Assembly (NCBI GenBank): GCA_002682825.1
Contig: NOKP01000002.1
Coordinates: 4,188,090 to 4,252,089 of the forward strand
Direction: 5' to 3'
Length of the DNA stretch: 64,000 nt
Origin: Neonectria sp. B-13
Lineage: Eukaryota > Ascomycota > Sordariomycetes > Hypocreales > Nectriaceae
Each line of letters opens with the position of its first letter. Position 1 is the stretch's first letter. Under the pieces are notes generated by a model that made no database searches, was not told the origin of the DNA, and saw nothing but the letters and a program-made list of their open reading frames with translations. This document shows, in pieces, positions 35,101-47,274 of the stretch. Position numbers and translations under genes: made by a program.

Positions 35101-36102
35101 CTCGAGCCGCTTCTCGAAAGATTCCACGTTTCGACGAAGTTCCTTCAAATCCTCTTGGTGGTCTTGAATTGCTGTATGTGACTCGTCCATAGCTTTCTGG
35201 AAGTGGAAGAGCTTCCACAGGCTCTGGGTAACGATGGCAGCATCACGCTCCTCTGTCTTCTTTTGGAAGTTGTCGGCCTCCTTCTTCTGTTCACGGTATT
35301 GCTTGATCTCCGAGTTGATACCGCGACGTCGGTGTAGCTGGAAGTTTTGATTCTCGGCGGCCTGCTCTGACTCTCCCTGGAGTCTTTCGTAATCTGCCTT
35401 GTAATCCAGACTGCCGGAAATTTGCTCGATGAGACGAGTGAGATCTTGAGGGGACTGGGACGCAATGGCTTCCACATCGCCCTGGAACACCAGAAAATTT
35501 CTCGCCTTTATGAGGATGTTCTCGGATTCGAGGGATTCGTTGTACTGCTGGGCTGTAACAACACGGTCATTGATGCGGTATTCGCTAGCGCCCTGGTTCG
35601 TAATGGAGCGTTTCCATTTCTGCTCATCGCCGGCATCGTCTTCGTACACGGCCATGACCCAAGCAGTCTTCGGGTCGCCTCGGGAGGCCTTGTCGTCGCC
35701 ATCGCCGAATCCGTTGGCGTGCCCATTGGTGTCGATGGAGCCGTCGTCATTGATCTTCGACGTCTTCAGTACTCGCCCTCGATAAACAAGATCTTTGAGG
35801 TGGGCGGATCGAAGATGGGAGGACTTGATGCCAAGGACGAAGGAGATGGCGTCCATACTAACGGCCGGTTAGATGAATGCATGCGGAGCGAGGCTGAGGC
35901 CAGACTCACGAGTTGGACTTGCCCGATCCATTGGGGCCGATGATGGAGGTGAAATACGAATCACCAAAAAGAAGGGTATGGTGGCCTTTGTAGGACTTGA
36001 AGTCTGTTTGAGGCGGGTTAGCGAACGCTGGCGACAGGCGGGACTGTGCCACCAGAGAGACGGCGACGCACTGAACAGCTCGAGGCGGATGAGCTTGCCC
36101 AT
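32108..36102 (-). CDS. SMC1: Cohesin subunit SMC1
   Basis: The SMC1 ATPase of the cohesin ring, needed for sister-chromatid cohesion. Five exons (36102-36072, 36003-35910, 35857-32917, 32864-32187, 32125-32108) give 1253 aa, the usual size. The N-terminus MGKLIRLELFNFKSYKG leads to Walker A GPNGSGKS (33-40). Two long coiled coils flank a hinge at about 510-680 (YPGVRGRIGELC, then GYIIHKAGLMTGG). The C-terminal head has the signature LSGGEKTMAALALLF and Walker B FFVLDEVDAALD. The last exon is only 18 nt and encodes LRKYA plus stop; it is kept because it gives the family ending TLDLRKYA, whereas read-through would end in VSHHIT. All phases agree. Confidence 0.97.
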
Positions 36103-37598
36103 GATGGCGGTTTGGGGCGCGAGCCCGGGAGTTCGTCGCGGGAAGAGAGGACGAAGGCCGGAGATTGGAGGTTGGAGGGGTATCAAGACTCGCGAATGCG
36201 ACTGGATGGCGCGTCAAAAGCCGAGGGCGGGAGTGCGACCTGGGAGTCGCGCAAGGAAAGAGGCGGCGGGTAAGTTTCGCATGCAAGAATCTTAGGTAGC
36301 GGACGGTCTGTTTCTGAGGCCACAGCCTGGCATAGTTGGGGGAGACTTTGGCGGAAGGGAGTGGATTGGTTGTGGTTGCGACGCCAAAGAAAAGATGAGA
36401 TGCGATGCCTAGGTACGAACGCGTCGCGCGACCTGAGCCTCATAGAGAGATGGACACGGACCAGACCCGAGCTCCTGCCCTCTGCTGGCTGCAGCCGAAA
36501 ACGACCTTACCGCACGGACCAGGGGTACATACTCGTACAGTGCCAATATTGCGGAGTAACCACAAAGAGTGAGGTCAGCAGGCACTATTGTTGAGCCATC
36601 TGGCAGATTTCCACCTCAGTCATTGAGCGAGCATCCATTACGACAGTTCGTCCAACCACGAGCGGTTCTGGCAACACCTGGCGGCATCACAGCACCCGAT
36701 TTAAGGAACAATAGTAAGGTTGAGTGTCTGGACTGTCAGACTGGCACGGTCACGCGCTGGTGTTTTGGCGACTTCCCAACAAGAAAGACGAGCATCATAG
36801 TTCGAACGGTTTGTATTCGTAGCTGTACGGGCACTGAACGAACATCACGCACGTCACTGCTCCAAAGCTTGGACTACTACCCATCACCCTGCTGCACTGG
36901 TTGACTCCTGGCACATGAAAATGAGAAGCTGAGGTGCGTGTTTATCCATTGACAATCAACACGGTATTTTTGGCGTGCACCCTACGTAGATCGCCTGGAG
37001 TTACAGCGCCTTAGTGGCTGTAATCCAGTGATGGCCCCACTGTATGGTGCCCCCGTGTGGCTCCCGCCTGCTGGCCCGTCGTCCGGGTCTCCACTCTACC
37101 CCAAAAAGAGCCAAAACCGGGACTCCCAGCGAATCCGGCGTTGGACAGTTGGAGCCAGCCAGGCGGCGCCTTCCATCATCGGGACACTCAGAGACACTCA
37201 GACACTCAGTGTCCCACGTGGATAGATGCCTCCGTCACCGCCGTGTCCCTTTCGTTCCCTTTCCCCTCCGCTGGCCATTCCATCTCAAGACTTGCATCAT
37301 CTTTCCCATTTCTCTCATGTCTCTCACTTGGCAATGAACCGTTGGCTCTCTGTCGTCTCTTGTCGCAGACACTTAATCTTGGAGCTGTAACTGCTGGGTG
37401 CTCTGCCTTGTCCCGCGCCCCTGTCCATCCCACGAGCCATTCCTGAGGCTTCCTCCCTAAGCCCACGACTATCTCGTCCTTGTGAGAACCCCCTTAACCT
37501 CGATATATCTGCCATGCACCAGTTTCAGTAGCTAACAAGCTCTCGTCAGTCGCTCGTCGAAGCCATTTGCCTGTCTGGGCCGCACTAAGACACGAACC
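36103..37598. other. Divergent intergenic region between SMC1 and GPC1
   Basis: No gene is supported in about 1.5 kb. It contains a GCCTAGGTACG motif at about 36408 and a short GACACTCA repeat at about 37184-37209. It is the shared upstream region of two divergent genes. Confidence 0.45.
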
Positions 37599-39323
37599 AT
37601 GGACGACGAACTCAAGGCAGCCCCCATGGCAGCCACAGCTACCACCCCAGCTGTCAAGTCCGACACCATCTCTACCGACAGCGATCCCGTCTTGACTCCA
37701 GAGCCCGAGGCTTCTGCATCTCCGACTTCCTTCCCTGTCGATCATGCCGCTGTCGACACCCCGACCCTAGGAGCTACTACCCCCAAGAGCAGGCGACTCT
37801 CAAGAAACCCATCCTTCTCCGGTAGCAGTTCCTACCATGAGGACTGGGATGCCCTTCCGCCCCTGGATCGTCTGACCGTTCTCGATCTTCTCGATAACTT
37901 TGCCTTGCCACAACAACTCGAAAAGCTGCAGAAGGGCTTCTCGGCCCAGACTGAGAAGGTTCGCCGGTCTCGAGATGCCCTGAAGTCCAAGACCCAGCTC
38001 GCTCGAGGGCGCATGGTCGAAGAATGGAGGCGACGTGTTCCATCGGCCGACGAGCAGCTCGATCGCTACCGCAAACAAATGCGCCGTCGCGTTGACAAAC
38101 TGGGCAATCAATGGAACAACACCAAGGCCATCAGCTTGCGGGAGAAGATATCCTTCATCTGTGGCGTCATGAACATCTTCATCAGCGGTTATCTCATTGG
38201 CGGTTACCCCCAGTATTTCCACCTGTGGTACACTGCCCAGCTGCTCTACTTCATGCCCATCCGCTACTTCACCTACCACCGGCGAGGCTACCACTACTTC
38301 CTCGCTGATCTCTGCTACTTTGTCAACCTCCTGTTGTTGCTGTCCATCTGGATCTTTCCATCGTCCAAGCGTCTCTTCATGGCCGCATACTGCCTCGCCT
38401 ATGGCAACAATGCCGTCGCCATCATCCTGTGGCGAAACTCACTGGTCTTCCACAGCTTCGACAAGGTTACCTCACTCTTCATACACATCATGCCTTGTGC
38501 AACACTCCATTGCATAGTACATCTTCTCCCTTCTGAGGAACAAAAGCTTCGCTTTCCTGCCATCTGGACCATCCGGAACTCGGAGCCGGGGTCACCTACG
38601 CACTACGCCAATGTCGTTTCCATGCTCGCTTGGAGCACCATTCCATACACTTTCTGGCAGATTGCGTACTATTTCTTCATCACTGTTCGTCGGAAGGAGA
38701 AGATTGCAGCTGGTCGACCAACGTCATTTACCTGGCTGCGCAAGTCATACTCCAAGACCTGGATCGGACGCATGGTCCTGGCACGCCCTGAGGCCGTACA
38801 GGAGGCGACCTTTATGTTGATACAGTACGCCTATGCGGTCCTCACGATGCTCCCTTGCCCGATTTGGTTCTTGAGCCGTCATGCTTCAGCTGCCTTCCTG
38901 GTTGGCGTTTTCATTTGGAGCATCTACAATGGCGCAACCTACTATATTGATGTCTTTGGGACTCGATTCCAGAAGGAATTGGAAGCAATGAAGGCCGAGG
39001 TCATGAAGTGGCAAAACTCCCCCGATACCATGCCGCATTCTCCTCCACTGAATCCCTGCCCTGAGGAGGCTGGTGCACCTGGCGCTGAAAAGATACACCG
39101 AGCTTCTCTCTCGACCAGTCATATCTTGTCTACAGACGAAATCAAGCGAGAGAAAAACATGCTGGGTGGGGCATCACTGCCCAAGGATGAATCTGACCAA
39201 AACCTCAGCGTGGACCAGATTCCTCTGCTTGATGAATCGGGAGATATCACATCTACGACAATTGACGGCGAAGCCAAGGATACTACAAGTGAGGAAAAGA
39301 CTGTCAGGGCCCTGCCCTCTTGA
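37599..39323 (+). CDS. GPC1: Glycerophosphocholine acyltransferase (GPC1, DUF2838 family)
   Basis: A multi-pass ER membrane enzyme that acylates glycerophosphocholine to lysophosphatidylcholine in the phosphatidylcholine remodelling cycle. Intronless, 574 aa. A disordered, Ser/Thr-rich N-terminus (to about 85) is followed by a basic helical region (RSRDALKSKTQLARGRMVEEW). The membrane core runs from about 180 to 455 and contains VMNIFISGYLIGGYPQYFHL, RYFTYHRRGYHYFLADLCYF and HIMPCATLHC, with at least seven hydrophobic segments. The tail is acidic with phospho-like Ser residues. The ATG at 37599 is the first in frame (CGAACCATGG context). Confidence 0.94.
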   Translation: MDDELKAAPMAATATTPAVKSDTISTDSDPVLTPEPEASASPTSFPVDHAAVDTPTLGATTPKSRRLSRNPSFSGSSSYHEDWDALPPLDRLTVLDLLDNFALPQQLEKLQKGFSAQTEKVRRSRDALKSKTQLARGRMVEEWRRRVPSADEQLDRYRKQMRRRVDKLGNQWNNTKAISLREKISFICGVMNIFISGYLIGGYPQYFHLWYTAQLLYFMPIRYFTYHRRGYHYFLADLCYFVNLLLLLSIWIFPSSKRLFMAAYCLAYGNNAVAIILWRNSLVFHSFDKVTSLFIHIMPCATLHCIVHLLPSEEQKLRFPAIWTIRNSEPGSPTHYANVVSMLAWSTIPYTFWQIAYYFFITVRRKEKIAAGRPTSFTWLRKSYSKTWIGRMVLARPEAVQEATFMLIQYAYAVLTMLPCPIWFLSRHASAAFLVGVFIWSIYNGATYYIDVFGTRFQKELEAMKAEVMKWQNSPDTMPHSPPLNPCPEEAGAPGAEKIHRASLSTSHILSTDEIKREKNMLGGASLPKDESDQNLSVDQIPLLDESGDITSTTIDGEAKDTTSEEKTVRALPS

Positions 39324-40297
39324 ATGGGACTCGAGCACTTCACTGGGCATGCCATGGTGAGGGGGATCGAATCTTATGAGCGTGGTTGCTTGAATCGGAG
39401 CTTCGTTGCGGAAGCTGGATGGATATTTCTTCAACGGCCTTTGTTGGGTGCTTGATTGCGTTTTGAATTACTTAGGTTGCGGTGTATGGAGTGTGTTTGC
39501 GGGTGTCGAATCATTTTTGTTGTTTAATGGATGATGCCGTCGTTTTGGCACATATACCCACCCCGTTTTTGTTTTACAGGAACATCTCCAAACTCAGACA
39601 GATTCTTGAATTTGGGGAGAACGTAACGACACAATGAATAAAGTCTGTTCTCTGTGCCGATATCAAGTTACCCGAGCACCACTTAAACGCGAGTTCCCGA
39701 TGACAAGTTCGTAACGTCACAGTAGGTTCCCACGATCGTGTGCTGAGAATGAGGTTTCCATTTCACAGGGAGGAAGGATTCACCCGCCTAGTAGACTCGG
39801 GCTTCTCCTCGCTAGCTACTTCTCGCTTTGCTGGCCAAGCGGGCAGGAAGAAAAACAAACTCGCTTCATAAATAAATAAAACACCGCCTTCGCTAAACTG
39901 TCATTCTCAGCCGGATACCTCGATTCGTTTCCGGCATTGTCAGTTTGTCATCCACTTCCCAAAACCAGTAGCAACCCAGCCCAACCAACACCCCGTCATG
40001 ATCCATCCGTTAGCCAGAGAAGACCTGAATCAAAATGCGACGCCAGTGTAATGCAGATGATACAGCTATCAGGGTATTCCTTTGTTCCATAGAGAGAATT
40101 ATATGCGACTTGAGAGCATGGAGACTCTCCCAGCCACCCGTCCTTGATGAATAGGAGGATGGACTCCTGTTTTCCTTGTTTGTAGAGCCCTCGCCGGAGC
40201 CGAGAGTGCGGAGGAGGCCGTGGCGGATTCGAAGCCTTGGATACGATGCCACGTGCAAAATGTGACAAGCTTCTCAATCGCCAGAGCTATGCAGCCC
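39324..40297. other. Convergent 3' flanks of GPC1 and CDH1
   Basis: No gene is seen in about 970 bp between two convergent stop codons. It includes AT-richer tracts (e.g. an AAATAAATAAA stretch near 39870) and T-rich blocks. Confidence 0.45.
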
Positions 40298-42188
40298 TCA
40301 CCGAATGACACCCCAGTCGGCAAGTCGGCCACCAGCATCACCGTCTTCTCGAGCTCCAGGTCGTCGACCGAACACTGACCAGAACCTTAACGTTTCGTCG
40401 CCAGCGCCAGTTACAACAACTCGACCATCTGGACTCATTGCCAGGTACAACACTCGGTACGTGTGACCAGTCAGGCTAGCCACCTGGGTCATGGACGGAT
40501 ACTTCCAGACCACGATCTGGTTTTGGCTATATCCGTGTGTCGAGACAATTTCGTTGGAGTTTTTCGACCAGGCAAGGTTGCACACTTGACTGCCTGTGTC
40601 AATTTCGTTGATAACAGTACCCTTGACGGTGTCATGGAAGATGATGCGACGATCTGCCGTACCACCTCCCGAAGCAAGCAGGCCGCGTTGATGGGGCGAC
40701 CAGGCGATGGCCTTGACAGCCGCGGTGTGATCCGAAAACTTCCACAACGGTGTTTCCGAGAGCTTATCCCAGACCATGAGCTTGTTGTCGTTGCCACCGC
40801 TCGCCAGTTGCCCGTCCTCGCAGTTCCACTTCAACCCGCAAACTTCTTGCTTGTGACCGACAAGTTTCCTCATCCACTGGTCTGGGGCTCGGACATCTCG
40901 GTGATAGATCAATCGGTCGCGTGACCCCGAGCTGAGGATGTGAGTATTCCACGCCAAAGATCCGACTCTAGCCGTATGACCCGTCATGGTCCTGAGCCTT
41001 CTAGCTTTCTCCGCATCCCAGATCTGGACTAGACCCTTGCCAGTGCCAATTGCGAGATGCGTGCCCTTTTGTATCCAGGACACGCTGGTGACTGTGTCAT
41101 CCTCTAGTGTGCAAAGCTTGTTCACCTTGCTCGTTTGAGCATTCCACATGTAAACGCTGGAGCCCAAGCCAACGCCGAGAATGTTGGCACTTCCCCAGTC
41201 CACCAAGTTTAGGTAGAAATCATCGGCCAGTTCAGGAGCATCTAGCACCTTATAGGGTACCTTGCTCACGGCTCTTGGTTGACGCCGGGGGCTTAGAAGC
41301 ATTTGTTGGCTGCCGAACCGAACCGGGGACAAGCTATAGATCTCAGCCCGAGTGTCTAGGTTCGGACCATGCCTGCTTTGAGGTGTCTTTGACGGAGTTG
41401 GATGCCCGGCGACTTGGCTGTGATGACGTGGGGACATGTAGGAGAACAAATTCTTGTGAGGGGTGGACGGTGTCAGTGAGGAGGGGAGGGATGTGGTGGA
41501 GGCGTTATTTGGTGGGGTGTGAGATCGAGTCCCATCATGAGCGGGAATATGAGATGAGGTAGGTAAAGCATGATCGGGGGAGAGTGTGGGTGTTGCTGCT
41601 TGGGGAACTGAGCTTTCAAATAGCTCGGCGCGCAGCAATGTCGAGAAGGTCCGATTTGCCTCTTCCGCTGTCCCAGTGTCAGTTCGACCCGGTCAACCAA
41701 TTAACATCAGGGAGGGGCCAACATACTCTTCTGAAAGTGAAGCTCGCCGTGGGGGGTACGCTTCTTCTGTTTGGAGGGCGTAGCGGGAGATCCATCCTCG
41801 TGCAGCAGGCTGAAGCTGGCCTGGAGGTCCTGTCCAGACCGAGTGGGAATGAATCTGCGGAAGTGTGAGCCAAAATATATCACCAGACCCTGACGGAGGC
41901 GTAAACGAACCGATCACCATTTATTCGCTGACGTTTGCGATGAGGGCTGGAGCCTGGAGTGCTCTCCCGCTGCGGCCGCTGAAACTCGCGTAGCAAAGCA
42001 TGGTCGACGGCATCGACATCGAAGGGACTGGCGCGGGATGCATCGCTGATTCGGGTACTGCTACGGAGGGAGCGATTCGAGCCGTTGTCGAGATTGTGCA
42101 TCGACTCCAAGCGGCCGCGATCTGAGCGGGGGGGAGGAGTGGCGGCGCGGACGGGGCCGGCGACAGCGGGGGCTTTGGGTTCGTTCAT
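40298..42188 (-). CDS. CDH1: APC/C activator Cdh1 (fizzy-related, WD40)
   Basis: The Cdc20/Cdh1-family activator that directs the anaphase-promoting complex to mitotic substrates in late mitosis and G1. Three exons (42188-41911, 41854-41727, 41667-40298) give 591 aa. The first intron splits the C-box: DRFIPTRS starts at residue 92. A Ser/Thr/Pro-rich N-terminus has several SP/TP sites, as expected for CDK control. WD40 repeats follow from about 260 (e.g. VTSVSWIQKGTHLAIGTGKG and VCGLKWNCEDGQLASGG). The protein ends GVIR, so the terminal Ile-Arg APC-binding tail is intact. The Ser/Pro-rich C-box region and the lack of a Cdc20-type N-terminus favour Cdh1 over Cdc20. An upstream in-frame ATG exists but would add unrelated sequence. 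Confidence 0.95.
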
Positions 42189-45149
42189 GGCTCGCTTAGA
42201 GGACAAAGAGGTTGCAGTTGAAAGACCAGCAGGGGCAAGTGGCAGCGTTATCAATGCAGGCAGATGTGTCGGTTGAACTTTAGGGTTGGGTAGTCGGAAA
42301 GTCGTGAGGTCGTGAGATCGTAGAGTGGGCGGTGGGAAGCTGGGTCGGCAGGGCGAGAGAGACGAGAGGCGGGACAAGCGTAGAAGTTGGCGATGGAAGG
42401 GCGAAGGGCGGCGGCGACGGTCGCGGGAGAGACAGAAGCCAGGCAAGACGGTGAGGGATGTTCCCAATCACCGTCCAGCAGGTCTCGATTTGGATCGGAT
42501 GGAGGCGTCTATCGCATCGTCTCGAGCTCGAATCGGCCGGGCGACGAATCGGCAGCAGAAATGGGCGCTTGGGCGGCAGTGAGAGCGAGAGCGAGAGAGC
42601 GAGCACGGATGAGGAGGGGCGGGTGGGAGAGCACGGCGTCGGGGCGGAATGAGCGATCGCTGTAGAGGCCGAGAGAGAGAAAACGGGGGGGAGAGCCGGC
42701 GATGTTTTGGTGGACGTGAGGATGTGGTCGAGTTGAGGATAGGTCGAAGTTTGGCTGGCGTCTGCGTTGGCTGGCGTATGTAGTAGGTGCGAGAGAGCAG
42801 GCGCTGGGCTGGGCTTTGCCGGGTGGACGCTGGGACTTGGGAGTTGGGGCTTGGGGGGGTGAAAGGCGGGCGGGAGGGCTGTTCGTGAGGGATGTTAGAG
42901 GCAGGTTGGCCTGGGACGTAGAAGCTAGGAGGCGCGCTAAGCACAAGGGCTCAGGTGCACCCAATCAGGGAGCGCGCACGCCTGGCTCCCCAATGTTACA
43001 GGGGGGGATCGCGGACGGCCAGGAAACGCGCGGGCTCAATCAATAACAACAACTCGAGTCTTGCGTTTCGGGTCCTCATTCAGTTAAGGCTCCCAAAGTA
43101 AGCTGTCGAGTCGGCTGGCTGGGCGTGAATCTGTTCACCCTCACTCACTCACTCACTCACTCACTCACACGCACCCGTCTCCATCCCGCAGTGTCTCCAC
43201 AGACCCCGATATCAGGGGGAAGCCTGTCTCGTTTGTCATTAGTTACTTCAACCCTCTTCCCATTGTCGATTTGATTATCTGCTTTAAATAGTGTACATCA
43301 CGATCAACTACTAGCTAATTAGGTGTTGCTTCAAACAAAGCACACGCTAATTACTGATACGCACCAGTCGAAGGAGTTGGTGAGACTAAAGGATAGACAG
43401 ATCTAACGCCCTACAGAACCACAAACAACTGGTCTTCCCGCAAGGTTCAATGTTGCTCTTAAACGGCTGGGGCTGGTCCCCTTCTGAATGAAAACCCAAG
43501 CACGTCAGCGTCCGCCCGCCCCTGGACCGGGGATTTCCATTCACTGACAGCGGGAGGCACCAGGGACTGATGAGCCCCACGCTATCGCCAACCTTGTTTG
43601 CAACAACACAGTACTGTACCTCACAGCCAGGCAGGTCAGTGTGAAAATAGGACATGGCCCACCGCTTGTTGTGCCTTGCGCGCATATGTGGGCGCGCGTG
43701 CCTATCCCATCCCGCCGTGTATTCGCCTGTGCTTCGTACGCTATGCGAGTGGTGCATCCTCGCGCGTGTGCAATATCCTGTACGTGTGGCTTGTTTTTAC
43801 TCCCAGGGGAGGGTTCGCCATACTTCCCGGGCGAAGCGAGAGACGCGCGCGCCGCTGGTGTTTGAACCTCTCACCCAACTTGCGTGGGTCAACGTCCATG
43901 TTGCGGGCATGTGTGTGTTGTTGTTTTGTTCCAGAAACGCTTCCACAACGATGGCGGGACGCTCCGCGCCGACGTCAGTCGTGACTCGGCAGCGCTGGTA
44001 GATTCCTGTGGATGGGTACTTAGGCTTGCACGTCTAATGGAACACCGGACAGGGTGGTGCCCCGCTGTGCAAATGCGCTGCCGCGCTGGCGCTCAAAGGG
44101 CCATGGTTCTCAAGAGTGCACATGCTGCAACGTCTTGGACGCGGTGGCGGACGTGATGCCAGTAGGCTTCGATTGGCTGGCCGTTCTCTGTCGTGCTTCT
44201 GCTTGCGCAGCACTCCGTTAGTACGCTGTACAGTGCTGAGGCCCAGGTCAGCCACTCGTTCCACTACCGGAGAAGAATCCAAAACACTCGATCTGAGTAA
44301 ATAGGGAAGATGGTGAGCTGTAGACTATAGCAGGACCACACTTTCGGGTCTTAAACTTGTTGACTACCGAGCTCTAGACATCATCACTCTATGTTCAACA
44401 TTTTGAAGAATATCACACTGCCGACGTACGATTGAGAGGGTACTTGGGCATGTAAGTAGCAGTACTTCAATACAGTACGAATGCACCAACTATGTAGTGT
44501 CTCCCTCCACGCTTAACCCCGTGCCATTCACGTAGGGTCCGCGCCCGTTAAACTCACGAGGTTGGTCGCGTCAATGGCCGCCCAAATCGCCATTCAACGC
44601 GTCTGGCTCGCGTCTTCCCCCCTTTCCCCTCTCCCTCACGCCCAATTCCAACCAACCCGTATCTGGAGGTGCACATCAGCCGTCGTCCTGAGGCCTCGCG
44701 GTGCCCCATCCGGCCCAACACCGATTGGAGACTGATTGGGCTAGGTCTCCCTGTCGAACTGTTGTTCTGCGAGCGCCTTTCCTTATTGCTTGACGCATTG
44801 TTCGTGCATGAGAGTGAGACTTGCTTGATTGGGCATGTAATTACGCAGTCGCTGTCCAGAGCTGAGCGCATAAACCAGAGCTCTTCCGCAGTCATCCATT
44901 CGTCATCATTCATCTCGTCGCCCGATCTAATAAACCTCCTAAGGAAATGGCAGTTCTATATATGTATGTGTGTGCAACGGTTCCCCATGCCACGCCGCGC
45001 CTTGATTCTCAGATCCAGTCACCTCAAGGTCGAGAAAGGTAGCCCAGTAAGCGGACAAAAGAAACGTAGAAAAGCAAAGAATGTAAGGGCATGATCCTGC
45101 ACCGCCTGTCGGCACGACGTCTCACCAGTGCCTTCGGCCCAGCTCCACT
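42189..45149. other. Large upstream region of CDH1, about 3 kb
   Basis: No gene is recognised on either strand. The 700 bp nearest CDH1 are purine-rich on the plus strand (GAGA/GCGAGA tracts, about 42340-42700) and may be a long leader. A TCAC microsatellite lies at 43141-43168. Frames that stay open in this stretch translate to Pro/Ser-rich low-complexity sequence. Confidence 0.45.
43141..43168. repeat. TCAC microsatellite, 7 copies
   Basis: Seven perfect TCAC units, about 950 bp upstream of the CDH1 start codon. Confidence 0.92.
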
Positions 45150-46338
45150 CTACGCCTGAGCCTCTGCCTGCGCGAGGAGTCTTTCTCGCCATCCGTTGCA
45201 GACTTCCTCAAAGCCTCCTATCACCTCCCCGCACACTCCCGCGCATTCCCTTTTCTCCAGTCGCTCGCCCCAGTTGCCTCGTGTCAGCCACCGCTCACCT
45301 TCCTCCTTGAGCTCCTCTTCACGTCTCATCTCTGCCACGATCTCCTTGGCGCTCCTCAACCTCCTAGTCGCCATTGTTGTCGTCTGGCGAGACATGTGTA
45401 AAGTGTCAGAAAGGTAATTCAAGGTCTGGACCAAATCTGATGTGATCGTGTGGAGCGCCGTCAACGAGTTGAAAGCGGACGTGGAAGGTCGAGGCATACT
45501 GTCCGAAAGGGACAACAGTAATGGGACCAGCTCCTCGATGGTCTCCTCGTCTGGAGGTGCAGCCAACGGGGATAATAGAGGAAATGTCAGGTTGTGTATT
45601 TGGCGAGTCTGGTGATTCAGATGCGTCGTCAGGGCCGAATGTGCTGTTATCAACCTGTGATTATCGTCAGTTCCTATATCCAAATCCCAATGATCAAGAC
45701 TATTCTTACCTCGAGGCGCTGGCCTCTACACTAGACTGCGATCCAAGGTCCCGCAGCCCGTCTGTAACCCTGTTGAAGACGTCGTCTGCTGGCCCGCCGT
45801 AGTTCTCGTTCCCCCGCCGAGCCAAAGATTCCACGGCATCAATCTTGGCCACCAGACCAGGAGGCATGCCGGGCGACTCGAGATCCGACTCTGACCCAAA
45901 CTCACTACCATCGTAATCGCTCTTTTGTCGCTGGTGTCGCGAGGGCAATGCAAGACTCGTAACCTTTGCTTTGTCACTGTCATCTCCCGGTGGGTTGCTG
46001 ATGTCCTTTGTGCCACTCGCCTCGTCCGGATGCCCCTCGCTGGGACCCAGTGACTCGCCATCCAGGTCGCCATCGTCGTATTCGCCCTCATCTCCTGAGT
46101 CCGAGAATGCATCAGCCAACTCATCGGCCAGATTTCCCATGCCATTTCCAGCCCCAGCTCCTCCGCTGGCGAGGACGCTCATGTCCAACCCATCAGCCTG
46201 GTTGAAGCTGTTTCGGTAGGGAGTCGACGGGTCTTGCACTGAGGACTTGGAGAGGCGTCGGTTCTGGGGCGAGCCCGAGTAGCTATCGAAGGCCGAGGAG
46301 TTCCGAGAGTGCCTCGGGGTATTCGGCGAGGATGGCAT
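45150..46338 (-). CDS. Uncharacterised protein: acidic disordered N-half, helical C-half
   Basis: Two exons (46338-45710, 45654-45150) give 377 aa. I do not recognise it. Residues 1-150 are disordered and Ser/Asp-rich (MPSSPNTPRHSRNSSAFDSY, then FSDSGDEGEYDDGDLDGES). From about 165 it is helical: GLVAKIDAVESLARRGNENY, FNRVTDGLRDLG, then across the splice SASRLITAHSALTTHLNHQT, then SAKEIVAEMRREEELKEEGE near the C-terminus. The splice adds G to AG, giving the Arg, and keeps a continuous helix, which supports it. The shape (acidic tail plus coiled coil) suits a structural or complex-scaffold protein; no function is claimed. Confidence 0.75.
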
Positions 46339-47274
46339 TTCGGTATCTGGGCACTGGGCGCGGTGATTTAGGTAGGAGAAAATCGAGGCTTTGTACCGCG
46401 CGGAGCAGCAACCTACGGCTCACGAAGCAGGAGCAGTGGGCTGACAGGTGGTCGAAGGGAGGTGACCGATACGGTCCGAGAAGACGTCAGAGAAAGGCCG
46501 TGGGCGGCTGTTGTGTCGTAGGTCGGTTGGGTTGGTCGGGGCGTCAAGGTAGAATCGGGGTGCACCTGGTAGCCTTTGTAATCTTGGTCGATAATAGTGC
46601 CTCCTAAGTGATATTGGCTTGTGGAATCTTAGTACAAAGACCACCGCAAATGACTCGCAAGGGAGCTGCCGGAAATAAAGCTGGAGGTTGACAGGTCCAC
46701 GGTATCAGCTCCAGGTGTCGAGGCAAAGAACGTTTGAGTGCCACGACACGTGGATTAAGTATAAGAATGGTGCTAAGGCCTGAATACTCCGGTTGATGCG
46801 ATGTCCGCTCAACGTCTTCGTGGCGGTCGATGGAAGCGAAACTCGTGGTGGATCCATCATGGCACTGGCATTGCGCTACTTTGGATCCAAGTACTTTTCT
46901 TCCTGTTAACCGTGCATCGCTTACTTGTGACCTTTGTATCTTGGCCATCACTCGAGTTTCATTCCTCCATCATCCCTACCATTTCTACTAGTACTAGTCA
47001 CCACCTCACTGTGGCTGGACTAGATCCACCCCGCCGGTAGGTGCCGAAGGCGCTGGCACTGCCACAGCACATCACTGCACAGCACAAGCCGAAAACCCCA
47101 CGTTCGAAGTACTCCATGTGTGCCTTCATTGACACTTCACAGGGCAAGTCTCTTCTACCGACTACCTACTTATCCACTCATTTCCCTCAACATCGCCATT
47201 ACACGGGGCCGCATCTACTCACCGTCTACTTTCCCGACCTGCACAACGCCTCTGGATCTCGCCAGCTGGCCAAG
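46339..47274. other. Divergent intergenic region upstream of NAA20
   Basis: No separate gene is seen in about 940 bp. The frame of NAA20 stays open upstream, with an in-frame ATG at 47116 that would add 53 residues; see the findings. Confidence 0.45.

Noticed and set aside
27279..36102. Pol X, TFIIE alpha and SMC1 side by side as a DNA-repair or chromatin operon-like cluster
   Set aside because: Each has its own upstream gap of 0.7-1.5 kb and they belong to unrelated core processes; adjacency looks incidental.
42468..42964. Overlapping Pro-rich minus-strand frames (about 150-158 residues) upstream of CDH1
   Set aside because: Several frames are open at once because of GA/CT-rich sequence; the translations are low complexity, so this is treated as leader or promoter.
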